A DNA stretch of 27,500 nt from Selaginella moellendorffii (GCF_000143415.4 NW_003314414.1:1-27500); one strand, 5' to 3'. Shown: positions 7,680 through 18,111, counted from the first letter of the stretch. Made by a program: numbers and translations. Notes: a model not told the origin generated them from the sequence alone.

Positions 7680-8415
7680 AAACTCGGATATATCCAGGGC
7701 CAGACACATCCGGGGCCCGGCATATCGGGTGCCTGACATGTCCGGGGCCGGACATATCGGGTGCCGGACATGTCCGGGGCCGGACATGTCCAGGTGCCCG
7801 ACATGTCCGGGGCCGGACATGTCCAGGTGCCCGACATGTCCGGGGCCGGACATGTCCAGGTGCCCGACATGTCCGGGGCCCGATATATCTGGGGCCGGAC
7901 ATATCGGGTGCCCGACATGTCCAGGGGCCCGAGATGTCCAGGGCCGGACATGTCTGGGGCCCGATATATCTCGGGCCGGACATATCGGGTGCCCTGACAT
8001 ATCCGGGGCCCGACATATCGGGTGCCCGACATGTCCGGTGCCCGACATATCGGGGCCGGACATGTCCGGGGCCCGACATGTCCGGGGCCCGACATATCGG
8101 GTGCCCGAGATGTCCGGGGCCCGAGATGTCCAGGGCCGGACATGTCTGGGGCCCGATATATCTCGGGCCGGACATATCGGGTGCCCTGACATATTCGGGG
8201 CCCGACATATCGGGTGCCCGACATGTCTGGGGCCCGACATATCGGGTGCCCGACATGTCCGGGGCTGGACATGTCCGAGGCCCAACATATCGGGTGCCCG
8301 ACATGTCCAGGGCCCGAGATGTCCGGGGCCGGACATCTCGGGTGCCCGACATGTCCGGGGCCCGACATATCGGGGCCCAGACATGTCCGGGGCCCGACAT
8401 ATCCAGGGCCTGAGG
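7680..8415. repeat. Dense array of 14-20 bp GACATGTC / GACATATC palindromes
   Basis: About 40 short units of two alternating kinds: CCGGACATGTCCGG (a perfect palindrome) with GGGCC linkers, and CCCGACATATCGGG (near-palindrome) with TGCC linkers. Because both strands have the same vocabulary, all six frames are nearly free of stops and give artefact peptides rich in RAPDMSGPGHVG. I do not regard these as genes. Linker lengths vary, so higher-order repeats exist (7970-8090 resembles 8150-8240). Confidence 0.9.
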
Positions 8416-8454
8416 TATGCCACATGGCATACAAGTGCAGAAGAGGTACCTTCC

Positions 8455-8890
8455 AATGTTATGTCACGTGGCATGCAACCTCAAAGATGCCACCTCTCCA
8501 AGGGTTTGTCACATGGCATGCAACCTCCAAGATGCCACCTTTCCAAGGGTTTGCCACGTGGCATCCATAGGTACCACCTCTCCAAGGGTTTGCCACGTGG
8601 CATCCATAGGTACCACTCTCCAAGGGTTTGTCACGTGGCATGCAACCTCCAAGATGCACCTTTCCAAGGGTTTGCCACGTGGCATCCATAGGTACCCCCT
8701 CTCCAAGGGTTTGTCATGTGGCATGCAACCTCCAAGATGCTACCTTTCCAAGGGTTTGCCACGTGGCATCCATAGGTACCACCTCTCCAAGGATTTGTCA
8801 CGTGGCATGCAACCTCCAAGATGCCACCTCTCCAAGGGTTTGCCACGTGGCATGCTATAAGTACATAAAAGTATGCCACGTGGCATGCCA
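8455..8890. repeat. Tandem repeat of about 40 and 46 bp units with CACGTGGCAT core
   Basis: About ten units, each with CACGTGGCATGCAACCTCC or CACGTGGCATCCATAGGTAC followed by ACCTCTCCAAGGGTTTG. The two unit types alternate irregularly. The long open frames crossing it are repeat artefacts. Confidence 0.9.
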
Positions 8891-9358
8891 CCTCATCCAA
8901 ACCATCCGTCTGAATGCCACCTTCTAAAAGGTATAGCTCATGGCATATAAATTGCTCAAAATGTATGCCACATGGCAAACCCTACCCTACCCTAAACCCT
9001 AAACCCTACGCTTGCAGTGTGCCATCTTTAGAGCACGTGGAATAACACGTGGCGATATAAGTTACTACGAAAAAAAACAACTCAAAAACATCCAACTTTA
9101 GCCGAAATATGAGTTGGCAACACTACATTTACTTCCATGACACCAAGCTCGAAATATGTCACGTGACTCTTACCTTGAAAAACCACTAAAAACGGCACAT
9201 GTTACATGGCATGAACAGTGTGCCACGTGTCATCCGCTCCTAGGAGTCGTCTCATGACACTCAAAAAAAAAAAGTAAGAAAAAATGACCACTTTTTCATT
9301 GTTGATGTTGCAGAAGTCGCAGCACTTCTAGATTCTAAGCCTGAACACTAATACATGT
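8891..9358. other. Spacer with scattered GCCACGTGGCAT motifs, no gene
   Basis: Isolated copies of the CACGTGGCATG or CATGGCAT motif continue to about 9230. A short telomeric tract lies inside. I see no coding or RNA gene. Confidence 0.5.
8979..9008. repeat. Short interstitial telomeric tract
   Basis: CCCTACCCTA followed by about three CCCTAAA units, inside the spacer between the G-box-type arrays and the next subrepeat copy. Confidence 0.8.
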
Positions 9359-9359
9359 T

Positions 9360-9440
9360 GTGGGGTGAAAGCCCAAAGCGTGTGTCTCCCAGGGGGGGGG
9401 GGCTGTGGGGGGTTCCAAAAGTATAGTAGGGATAGTGTGG
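9360..9440 (+). repeat. Diverged spacer subrepeat copy, inverted mate at 25829-25907
   Basis: GGGGTGAAAGCCCAAAGCG, a long G-run, then AAAGTATAGTAGGGATAG. The start matches the 5822-6700 subrepeats. The whole segment matches the reverse complement of 25829-25907 in the ITS2 region of the rDNA unit. Confidence 0.85.
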
Positions 9441-9958
9441 GTGTTGGAGGTCGGGTAGCCGAGGTGGAGTCCGAGTTGAACTCGGAGTCCGAGTCCGGGT
9501 CCGAATCCGGGCGAGCGAGTGCTCTTCACGTGGTATACTGCGTGCGGGGCGAGCTCAAAGTGGGCTTTGGCTTCTGGCTTTGGCTCGTGGCTCTGCTTTT
9601 GCTACCTGCAACATCACACTCCCTGCTCGCCACCACAATGCGCATTGGGACGGGTCCTGGTGAAAGCCGGGAGACTCGGATCTTTGCGTGCGGTGGTGGT
9701 GGGCTGGCTGGCAGTTAATCCTCCTGATGTGGGGTGGTGTGTGCCTTTGGTAGAGGGCTGCACACCTATTGCTGTGGTGCAACACATGTGCTTGTGACGG
9801 GTCCTGGCCAATGCTCCGGCAGAACCGGGAGACTCGGACGACCAACATGTGTGGTGCGCCACAGCTCGGGCTAGCCTCTCGCTTTTGTGTGTGTTTTGGG
9901 GCAGTGGGGTGTTCGCACCCCCTCCCAAGCACACACCCCTTGCTGTGCTGTAACCGTT
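9441..9958. other. GC-rich spacer, no gene
   Basis: Contains a GAGTCCGAGT iteration (9467-9510) and two imperfect copies of GACGGGTCCTGG...CCGGGAGACTCGGA (about 9649 and 9797). Open frames on both strands show no domain or biased codon use. Confidence 0.5.
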
Positions 9959-10860
9959 GAGTCCGGATCCGGGCGGGCAAAATTCCCTCGTGTTTGAACG
10001 TGGGTGAGCTCAGTCGCATGGGGGCTTAGCTGGTGCTTCACAACCGGGGAAGTGACGCTCTAGGCATCTACCCTTTTGTTAAAAATGCATGTGATGGGGG
10101 AGCAAGAAGTCACATGCTCTGTGCTATTGAGCGACCTTTTGGAATCTCGGGCAAGGGATGTATTTCTACCTGGCGAAAGGATCGGTCGCTCCATAGCACA
10201 AGAGCATGTAACTTCTTGCTCCCTCCGCCATGTGCATTTTTAACAAAGGTTTTCTCCTTGTGTTGTCCCTCATGGGTGATGGCTCCAAGTGGGATCACCA
10301 AGTCCGGATCCGGGCGGGCAATTCCCTTGTTTTGAACTTGGGTGAGCTCAATCGCATGGGGGCTTGGTGGGGAGCTGGGTTCTGAGGTGACTGATGCAAA
10401 ACATGTACGTGCCTGCATGCCCTTTGCGCATGTACTAAGTAAGCATGTGGTGGAGGACATATGCTCCGTGCTATTCAGCGGCCTTTTGGAATCTCGGGCA
10501 GGGGATACATTTCCACCTGGCGAAAGGATTGGTCGCTGAATAGCATGGCAAAGTTTTCTCCCTGTGTGTGACTGATGGGTGATGGCTGCACTCACTTGTG
10601 ATGCTGAGGGAACTGATGTTCCTAGTGTAACCACTAAGTCTGGATCCGGGCGGGCAATTCCCTTGTCTTGAACTTGGGTGAGAGCTCAGTCGCATGGGGG
10701 CTTTAGTGTGGGAGCTGGGTTCTGAGGTGACCGAAGCGGAGCATGTATGTGCCTGCATGCCCTTCAAGTGCACACTGTCCCTGTCCCGTCGCTCCTTGGG
10801 GGTGCTCCTAGACCTCCTTGGTGGTGAGTAGCAAGTATGGGTGACGGCATCCACTGGCTT
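9959..10860 (+). repeat. Tandem repeats of about 335 bp
   Basis: The phrase TCCGGATCCGGGCGGGCAA recurs at about 9962, 10301 and (TCTGGATCC) 10638, each followed by TTCCCT.GT.TTGAAC.TGGG and GTGAGCTCA.TCGCATGGGGGC. Spacing is 339 and 336 bp; the third unit is partial and ends at the left edge of the giant transposon. The repeat unit carries a foldback (see 10072-10249). This looks like rDNA intergenic-spacer repeat material. Confidence 0.85.
10072..10249. repeat. Foldback with about 62-bp inverted arms
   Basis: The left arm (10072-10136) and right arm (10186-10249) are nearly perfect reverse complements. Matching blocks run from TTTGTTAAAAATGCA through GGAGCAAGAAGT and CATGCTC to GTGCTAT and GAGCGACC, around a loop of about 49 nt. 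The next 335-bp unit keeps only the inner arms: GCTATTCAGCG at about 10468 with CGCTGAATAGC at 10533-10543. It could be a MITE-like foldback or a structured spacer transcript. Confidence 0.85.
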
Positions 10861-10885
10861 GGTGTGATGCCGATCCAGGAACTTC

Positions 10886-10889
10886 TGTT
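10886..10889. repeat. Left target-site duplication (TGTT)
   Basis: TGTT directly precedes the left terminal inverted repeat, and TGTT directly follows the right one (24133-24136). A 4-bp match alone is weak evidence, but it sits exactly at both TIR edges. Confidence 0.55.
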
Positions 10890-10913
10890 AAGCTCTATTT
10901 CGTTAAAGTGGGA
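10890..10913 (+). repeat. Left terminal inverted repeat
   Basis: 24 bp identical to the reverse complement of 24109-24132, beginning AAGCTCTATTTCG and ending AAAGTGGGA. A related motif, TAAAATGGGA, follows at 10922-10931. Confidence 0.85.
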
Positions 10914-11549
10914 TTTATTCAGTAAAATGGGACTAGGTACAAATTTTCAAGTATTTGAAAATGACGTGAAATTATATGTTTTTTGTCCAGGGGCTAGACA
11001 TATCTGGGGCATGGTGACTAGCGCAGTGATTTTATGTCCAGACTGAGTCCATCTAGTTGTATAATAAATCTCATTGTCAAGGTGAACAAGCCGAATCTGA
11101 AGCTAAAGAAGAGCGATGGCATGCGCGCACACACTATTTGTTTGTTCATTGAGCGTGTGGTGAGCTTTCCAAGATGAACATCATTCCTATTAGCCAGACA
11201 TATAACTTAATGGTGAGAACATTTAGATATTATTCAATGTTATCTTTTTCTAACGAATCTAATTGTGAAGGTGTAGCAAGAGGCATTGCTAGTCTGGAGA
11301 AGTCATTTAACTCATTTGACCCTTAGTGTATTTTCATGAAACTAAATAACATTCATATTATTAAGGAATTTCTCTAGTACCTTTTTTTTACGACATAGAG
11401 GCTTGCATTTCTTTCAAAGGTGATTTAGTAAAAGGCCTGAGGGCACATGCCATTCTATTTCTCAGACCGGTATTAAGATATACTAGTGCAAAGGGAAAAA
11501 GGTATTTGGTGATCAAGTAAATGGCATGAGGGCACACGCCATTATAAGC
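10914..11549. other. Left subterminal region, AT-rich
   Basis: No gene. It holds one full palindrome of the element family (11521-11542) and a partial one (11433-11454). A phrase near 10988-11012 (CCAGGGGCTAGACATATCTG) resembles one unit of the GACATATC array at 7680-8415. Confidence 0.5.
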
Positions 11550-11807
11550 CTAAGCGCTAGTGGACACCTCCTTTTTGGTACTCTCAGCGGTACTATCATC
11601 CTTCTCCGGGTCAGTTGTTTTGCTTTGGATTGTTGTCTCTGACGTTACTGGGGCGTTCTCGATAGTTGTTAATGTTGCCGTTTGTTCAGAAAAATGATCA
11701 CCTGGAGTATAGTACGGGGAGTTTGGAAGACTTATATATTCTACATCTTCACCTATCTCCTTCTCCGTCTCCTTTTCTGCCTCACTTACAGATTTTGTGC
11801 TTGCCAT
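11550..11807 (-). CDS. Small Ser/Thr/Glu-rich ORF, unknown function
   Basis: From the ATG at 11807 the frame encodes 85 residues, with MASTKSVSEAEKETEKEIGE followed by an acidic Ser/Thr-rich tail ending STKKEVSTSA. A TTTTAG acceptor-like sequence lies just upstream, so it may be a terminal exon rather than a gene of its own. It lies 215 bp downstream of the stop of the probable transposase on the same strand, inside the giant transposon. I recognise no domain and cannot exclude that it is a chance frame. Confidence 0.35.
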   Translation of the reverse strand: MASTKSVSEAEKETEKEIGEDVEYISLPNSPYYTPGDHFSEQTATLTTIENAPVTSETTIQSKTTDPEKDDSTAESTKKEVSTSA

Positions 11808-12022
11808 GAGAACGCTCTTCACCCTAAAATATGGAGTTCGTTGTGTTATAAAAGGAAACCAACACACACGCTGCAAGGGAATGATGGTACATAAAGCACG
11901 TAAGCCCACAATATGGGTTTATGTGCCATTAATATGGGCCACACGCCATATTATTAGATTTATGCACGTGTGATTGGTAAATGCATATGTCACATCATCT
12001 TTGTTTTACCTCACACACTATA

Positions 12023-15000
12023 TCAAGCCTCCTCTGATTCAGATTCGGATTGTTCACCTTGAAATAAAATACATTAGAAACTTTGTAAAGGAATATTAAT
12101 GAATCTCACCTTGAACCCGAGTTATGAATGCTCTTGCTGCATCTCTTGCATGGTCTGGCAAGGTGATGGTGGCACTCTGCTTCCGCATCCAACCATGCAC
12201 AACATTATCCACCGATATGCTCATGCTGGGATCCCTTGGATTCAGCACCCATCTCTTTTCTAGGCAATCCTTCGTATATCCGGAACTTGGCTTGAACCAC
12301 TCCACAGTTACATTGAAGGAGTTAGTTTCCGCATCCTCCTCTGCATCAGTGATGCAGCGCCCCACCCATATCATTTGTTTTTTATTACTGGGTCTGACAA
12401 GCACGACCATTCCTTTGCAGACCTGTACTGGATTGAATGCTGAATCCGGCTTCTTGTTCCTCGGCCCACAATAGTGATCCTCAACATCGTTATCTGTCAC
12501 TGCATTTCCAGAGGACATTGTTCCGCTACTATCTGGTGCTCTGGGTTCTGGCCAAAAGGACTCTTCCAATTCTTCATATACAACCGGCCCATTTTGGATA
12601 GCAGATATAATCTTCTCCCAGTATTCGAGCAAAGGCTTGCACCTCTGAAAATAGGATTCTCCACCAAACACCAACCCCCTCTTCCAGAAGGCAATATGCT
12701 GTCTAATCCCGGCCACTATACTTTCCTGGTCTTTGAGTCCATCCGGGTGCATCGGCCGTGGGGAACCCTGAGGAATCATAGGTTCCCCAGTTATGGGATC
12801 TCTCTTGAAGAGTTCAATGCCGTCCACTGGCAGCCACACTGTGTCCCATTCTCTCATCTTGTACCTCATCACTGGAGCACCGTCACACATGCTGAAATGA
12901 AACTGAAGAGGCTTGGAGTGGCCAATCAGCGTTTCGGATCCATCCCTGATGTAGCCTCTTACAAACCCCTTAAAGTCTGGAACCTCTGTCAGAAGTGCAG
13001 CTTCAACAGTGCCTTTGATGCAATTTTGGAATTCATCGTAGAGTTGTGGGAGGGTGAGGACATTGGATCGCCGGAGGGACTCTGCCAGGTGACTGAACAT
13101 GGCATCGACGTCTTCATGAGTGTGCCCAACCATGAGAAAGCCAAGTGTAACCGTTTCAAATATGCCTTTGGCAACAAGCATCGCCAAGTACGCGAAGACG
13201 TACATGTTTTTGTTCTCACTGCCAGCATTGTCTGTTTGGAGCAGAAGATGGGGTGGAAGGCCACATCGGCCGCAAGAACTTCCTTGAGATTCTGCTTCGT
13301 TTGGATGAGGCTGTGCATTCACCGGGCGACCAGCCTCGTCGGAATGGCATGAGGCCTCACGTGATAACCCTACAATCTGACGGCCAACATATTCACTGGG
13401 ATGGCATGGGGCCCCACGCGATACTGCAAGCCTTTGCTCCTCCTCCAGCTGAACCCTGTATGGGGTTTGATCGACAAGGGCCTTATGCAAGGGTTGGCCG
13501 TTCAGCTCAGTCTGCGCACTTTGCAGAGACCTTAAGTGTTTTGCTAGGGACGCAATCATCATGTTTGCACCCCCGCCACCCCATAGAGGTACAAAGAAGT
13601 TCCCATAGTTCTGGGCACCATGCCCATGAGCGATTATGCCAAACAGAGACACAGGCAGCTGCATGGATGAAGAGATTGCCTTGGGGGCAGGATTGAGTCG
13701 AGGTAAGCACGTCTTTTTCTGGTCCATTTTGTCGTGGATGATGCAGAGGTAAGAGTCAGGTCTCTCCATGGAGAGAATCCTGTTATGATAATATGCAGTC
13801 CTGCAGCTTCTCTGCTCGATGTTGTGGTCGAGCCGCCTTCTAACCAACGTCTCTCGCTCTTGAGCGCTGCAAGAATTCTTCGACAAAGCCATTTTGATAG
13901 CAGTGCACTCGTCACACTTTGAAAAGCTGGAGTACTTTCCTATACTCACATCCCTGAACCTGTTGCTCCACAATCTACTAAATCTAGATTGGCTCAGCTT
14001 CCTGTAGCCATTACTCTGGAGTTCCCGATTCACATCTTCCAATATGGCCCCCTTGGTATACATGGAAGGGAGAACTCGTTGGGTGTCTCGTGTTCCATCT
14101 TCCAAGAGGCGGGTTTTATGTGGTTGCTGCTCGCTACATGTCTCGACAAACCTCTTGAAGATTGCCTCTCCATATACAACATGACCCCTGGTTTTGTGCG
14201 TACCGTCGTTCCCATGGACTGCCTGTTGAACCCTTTGTTCCTCGAACTCAGTTTTGATTCTGTAGAATGTGCTTCGAGGGACTCCATAAATGATTCTCCA
14301 TGCCTTCATGCAGACCAAACCCCTCTGGAAGACCATGCCCCCCACCTGATGTTCTGAAGCATCAACAGATGACCGTAATGCCTCATACACAAAATTGCGA
14401 GCTGCCTTCCAGGACAATGTCTTGTATCTTGCTCTCTCCTCTTCAATAGCATCCCAATCAACATGTTGATAGCACCTCCTCTTGCAACAAGCAACTGTCG
14501 AGACCATTCGAACCTCCATCGCCATTTTCTGCCTTTTCGGTTCGTTGCTCAGATCCCTTTGGCTGCGCTTTAGGAAGGTGTACTTTCTTTTCCCATGAAG
14601 AGATGTTCTGTCATCAGTTGTAGTGGTGTTTGATTGTGAATCCTTCACATTCTCAAACACTAAGTGCCTCAATTTCCACCGCACAATGCTTCCAATAGTC
14701 AGACTGTTTTCTTCTGTGTCAACAACCTCTAAAATCGCAACTCCAATATCATCCCAGCCCAATTCTTGATTAGCAACCGCATCTCTTGGATCGACAACTG
14801 TGGCTAAGCCCTCAGCTACCACCTCCCCCTCGGGGTTGTTTAGAAACACTTTTGCCTGAATCCATGTAGCACGGTTCTTAAGATCCACGGAGGGAACATG
14901 CGTCGCACTTGCGCTGTCCCCAACATCTGCTTTCTTCTGAAGATTTTTCAAGGCAACAACAACATTTACCCCGACGACCATCTCTCCTCGTTCAATAGCG

Positions 15001-15164
15001 ACCACATTCCCATCGAAGACAGTCTCTACTGATATAGCAGCATTGCCTTCCCCAAGCCTTTCACAGTGTATAACAAAGTTCCGATCCATAGACACAAGGG
15101 TCCCTTTTGCAACTCTCTTCCCACCATTCAAAATGTAAACCTTTTCCCCAACCCTGAAGGCCAT
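12023..15164 (-). CDS. Probable transposase: En/Spm-like N-terminal modules plus DDE-like core (DUF7869-type)
   Basis: Two exons: 15164-12110 and 12057-12023, joined across a 52-nt GT-AG intron (phase 1), so the protein ends RVQGEQSESESEEA, 1,032 aa. Two N-terminal modules (about residues 1-60 and 95-150; GEKVYILNGG, RVAKGTLVSMD, then AEGLATVVDP) resemble the Tnp1/En/Spm-like domain of plant CACTA proteins. A basic segment follows, with SKCDECTAIK near residue 415. The core has HDKMDQKK (about 475), LLLQTDNAGSENKN (about 643) and GFLMVGHTHEDVDAMFS (about 680). D...DN...GHTHED is the pattern of the widespread DUF7869-like family and looks like an RNase-H-fold DDE/D triad; catalysis is inferred. 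An AG at 15167-15166 and GT at 15234-15233 suggest a 69-nt 5' UTR intron. Two of the element's palindromes lie in the coding sequence, in a variable linker (residues about 580-610). Confidence 0.75.
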
Positions 15165-15530
15165 TCTGAAAGTGCAGAAAAGAAGTTAAGACCATACAAA
15201 AAATGATTGGAGAATGGCCTAAATCATAACATACCAAACAACCTCAATAGCATGAGGCCACATGCCATTATTCAAACATGCTATTGACACCCACGTGAAA
15301 TTTCGCATTCACAAAATTGGCATGAGGCCTCATGCCATCTTGATATACACACAGCTGCAGGCAAGTAAAAACATACATGACAATACGCTAGCCATGAAAT
15401 TGCAAGGGCCCAAGATGGCATGTGGCCTCATGCCATTTCTAAATGTGGTCCTAAGCCATTCCATGGTGAACATACCAGGAAGCACAAGTGCCGAATATCA
15501 AGAGGAAGCGGTAGCCACACCAAAGACAGT

Positions 15531-15665
15531 GCCGCTCGCAACACCGCAACTACTCGTAGCGCCGCTCGCAACACCGCAACTGCTCGTAGCGCCGCTCGCA
15601 CAAACTGCCACTCGCATAAACTGCCGCTCGCAATGGCGCTCGCAATGCCGCAACCGCTCGTAGAC
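15531..15665. repeat. 30-bp tandem repeat (GCCGCTCGCAACACCGCAAC)
   Basis: Two full 30-bp units (15531-15560 and 15561-15590) and degenerate GCCGCTCGCA continuations to about 15665. It gives stop-free frames on the minus strand that I do not regard as coding. Confidence 0.85.
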
Positions 15666-16033
15666 GCATAAACCACAGCCCACAACGCCGCTTACACAAG
15701 CAGCGCTCACTGCGCTCAGCGGAACCAAGAACACGGCGCACAAAAATGATAGACCTAGGAATGAGTTCGAGAATTCAAAAATAACACACGCTTGAACGTC
15801 ACATCAAATCCTCTGACAAACCAGATCTTATGATTCCTCTGACAAATTTCAAACTGAGTAGCTTCTAGACTTTGCTGTCGGAGGTTGAACTTTGTCACAT
15901 CATGTCCTTGCCTCGATCCAGCTGTGCCATGTCAGTGATTCGAACTTTGCCATGCCATGTCAGCGATCCGCGCCAAGATTATTCGCCGTGTAAAGGAATA
16001 ATTACGCTGTGTGTGTACGTCCATTTATGGCAA

Positions 16034-16102
16034 TATAAGGCCACACGCCATTCAAAGAATAATGCTCGACATAAGGCCACACGCCATTCAAAGAATAATG
16101 CT
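16034..16102. repeat. Tandem duplication of a palindrome half-site unit
   Basis: ATAAGGCCACACGCCATTCA plus AAGAATAATGCT occurs at 16034-16065 and again at 16071-16102. Each copy holds the right half of the 22-bp palindrome family. Confidence 0.85.
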
Positions 16103-16493
16103 AGTCGAGCATTTTTTGGTGCATTTTTGGGTTCAAAATTGCATGAGCCCACACGCTATAAAGTTTACCTGTACCAAAAATAGAAACAGCTTTATTTACT
16201 TGGGAATTTAAGTGGTTGAGGCATTTTTAAACTTACAAACACATGCCCTACTTACATTCCTTTGGTTGCCTAAAATTCAAAAATATTATAAACCTTTCTT
16301 TTTGCATTTTCAATGTTTTCAATTATGGTTTTTGATTTTCGTAGGACCAGCCTAGTAATCTATTTGCATCCCGTCATGTTTATAGCTAGCTTTCGCTCGT
16401 CCCCTTCGCTAGCCTGAGATACATCTGCTCGGCATCTGCCTCTTACAGCATTTGCCCAGAAAGGGCATCTTTCTTCACGCAGCATTTGCCACA

Positions 16494-16515
16494 TGTTTAG
16501 GGTTTAGGGTTTAGC
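16494..16515. repeat. Short telomeric tract (TTTAGGG) inside the transposon
   Basis: GTTTAGGGTTTAGGGTTTAG, about three units, here in G-rich orientation on the plus strand, opposite to the tracts at 3882-4675. Confidence 0.8.
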
Positions 16516-17727
16516 AATTCAGTAGCTTGATAAACATGCAAATACAGAACTTGATGCAAAATCCTTTGATATGTCACAATGCCCCTAGGACCATAAACAC
16601 ATTTCAATAGAGAGGGTCCTTTCATTTCATAACTCCTTACGTAGATCTTGGTGAAACCAGAGTTAGTGAAGTTAGTTTCTTGTGATCCCGCATCTGATTG
16701 TGATGTCCCTTTGCAGTTTCGATGGAAAGGTCAATGCACACCAAACTGTAAAATCTTGGAGCAAAATAACAGTCGGATCTATGGCAAATGCCCCTGAAAC
16801 ATTGTAAGGCTCGTGTGGTCTCATGTGGTGTCCGATTGAGATGCTTCTTTGCAGGGTCATCAAGAAAGACATTGTATACCATTCTGTAAAATCTAGTTGC
16901 GATCTAACGGTTGGATCTCCAGAAAACTCAAAAAAATCTCGCGCATGTCAGAATATCCTAGGAATATACTCCTATGTGCCCCTGAAAATGGCATGCGGCC
17001 CCACGCCATTCAAGAGATAATGCCAGATGACGCCGAGAATTTTTTGGTGCATTTTTTGGGTTCAAAATTGCATGAGCCCACACGCTATAAAGTTTATCTT
17101 TGCCAAATAGAGAAAAGTTTATCTGTGTCATGTGAGGTAGTTACAGTCCTTTGTGCTCGGCATCTGCCTCTTGCAGCATTTGCACTGAAAGGGAATTTTT
17201 CTCCATTCAGCATTTGGCCCTGAAAATGGCATGCGCCCACACGCCATTCAAGGAATAACGCCACAGGACGCCTGGATTTTTGGGTTTAAAATGTTTAGGG
17301 TTTTTTGGGTTTTTTCAAAATATTTTGGGTCCAACGTTTTTTGGGTTTCTTTGGTTCAAAATTGCATGAGCCCACACGCTATAATATTGATTTGAGAGAA
17401 AAATAGAAACAGATAGAATTTCTTTATTTAGCTGAACATCTGCCATTTTTGGAAATACAAGATGCTTTGGAATATCCAATCATGCATGGTATAAATATAG
17501 CGAGGGTATTAAATGATATCCCAATCATGATCTTTCTTTTGGATTTCGCGTGCATGCAGTCCGAGGAATGATGACGTTGCGGATTTCTTTTGGATTTTGC
17601 GTGCTTGCATGCGCGCGGCAATCCAGAAATTAATGGTGGCGCCCAAGTCCGAGGAATGATGACGTGGCGGGATTACCAACCGTTGTGACATTTCGCGCGT
17701 GTGAGGTTAGGTTTTGCATTTTGCTTT

Positions 17728-17910
17728 GTACTCGCGCTCGCACACTCGCGCTCGCGCTCGCATCACACTCGCGCTCCCGCTCGCATCGCGCTCCCACTCG
17801 CGATCACGCTCACTTCTCTACAGGTTTCTCGTGTGCATCGGCGTCCACTCGCGCTTGCATCACACTCGCGCTCGCATCGCGCTCGTGTGCATCGGCGTCC
17901 ACTTCAAGAC
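17728..17910. repeat. CTCGCGCTCGCAT simple-sequence region
   Basis: Irregular repeats of CTCGC, GCTCGCAT and CACTCGCG upstream of the large plus-strand gene. It lies about 200-380 bp before the proposed start codon and may be promoter or 5' UTR sequence. Confidence 0.7.
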
Positions 17911-18111
17911 ACACCCAGTTTGTAACTTCGCCGCCAACTCCGCCGCCCACTCCACCACCCACACGCAGCCCACTTGGCGTCCCGGGAGATTTCAGCACCA
18001 CTCTCCAACTGTAAGTGGCAGAGTAGCCTTGCTGCTACGATCCGCTGCACACACAGTGCACATTCGCCAGCGAGTCCGGCCTCGATTGTCACGGCCTCCA
18101 TTCGGCTTCAA

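Larger units (their letters stand above)
15236..18111. promoter_or_regulatory. Divergent intergenic region between the two transposon genes
   Basis: About 2.9 kb separates the 5' ends of the two divergent genes and must hold both promoters. It contains eight or more copies or halves of the 22-bp palindrome, a 30-bp repeat, a 36-bp tandem pair, a dispersed repeat seen three times (about 16125-16190, 17045-17105, 17345-17405; GGTTCAAAATTGCATGAGCC then CACACGCTATAA), and a TTTAGGG tract. I see no TATA-type promoter I would trust and no coding region. The short ORFs at 15262-17691 look like chance frames. Confidence 0.5.

Noticed and set aside
7640-8474. Long open frames on both strands (up to 349 aa) with RAPDMSGPGHVG or PDMSGARHIG repeats
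   Set aside because: They come from a palindromic satellite without stop codons in any frame. Composition follows the DNA repeat and no start or domain is credible.
8417-8978. ORFs with GMQPPRCHLSKGLPRGIH-type repeats
   Set aside because: Translation of the CACGTGGCAT tandem array; unit lengths 40 and 46 bp shift the frame, so no stable protein repeat results.
10871-10889. TTAA target site (piggyBac or Kolobok type) at the left TIR edge
   Set aside because: TTAA occurs at the left edge (10888-10891) but not at the right edge, where TGTT follows the TIR.
10986-11012. Stray unit of the GACATATC satellite inside the transposon
   Set aside because: One imperfect match of about 20 bp is too weak to claim common origin.
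12474-13352. 292-aa plus-strand ORF
   Set aside because: Antisense shadow of the conserved transposase frame on the minus strand, which carries the recognisable motifs.
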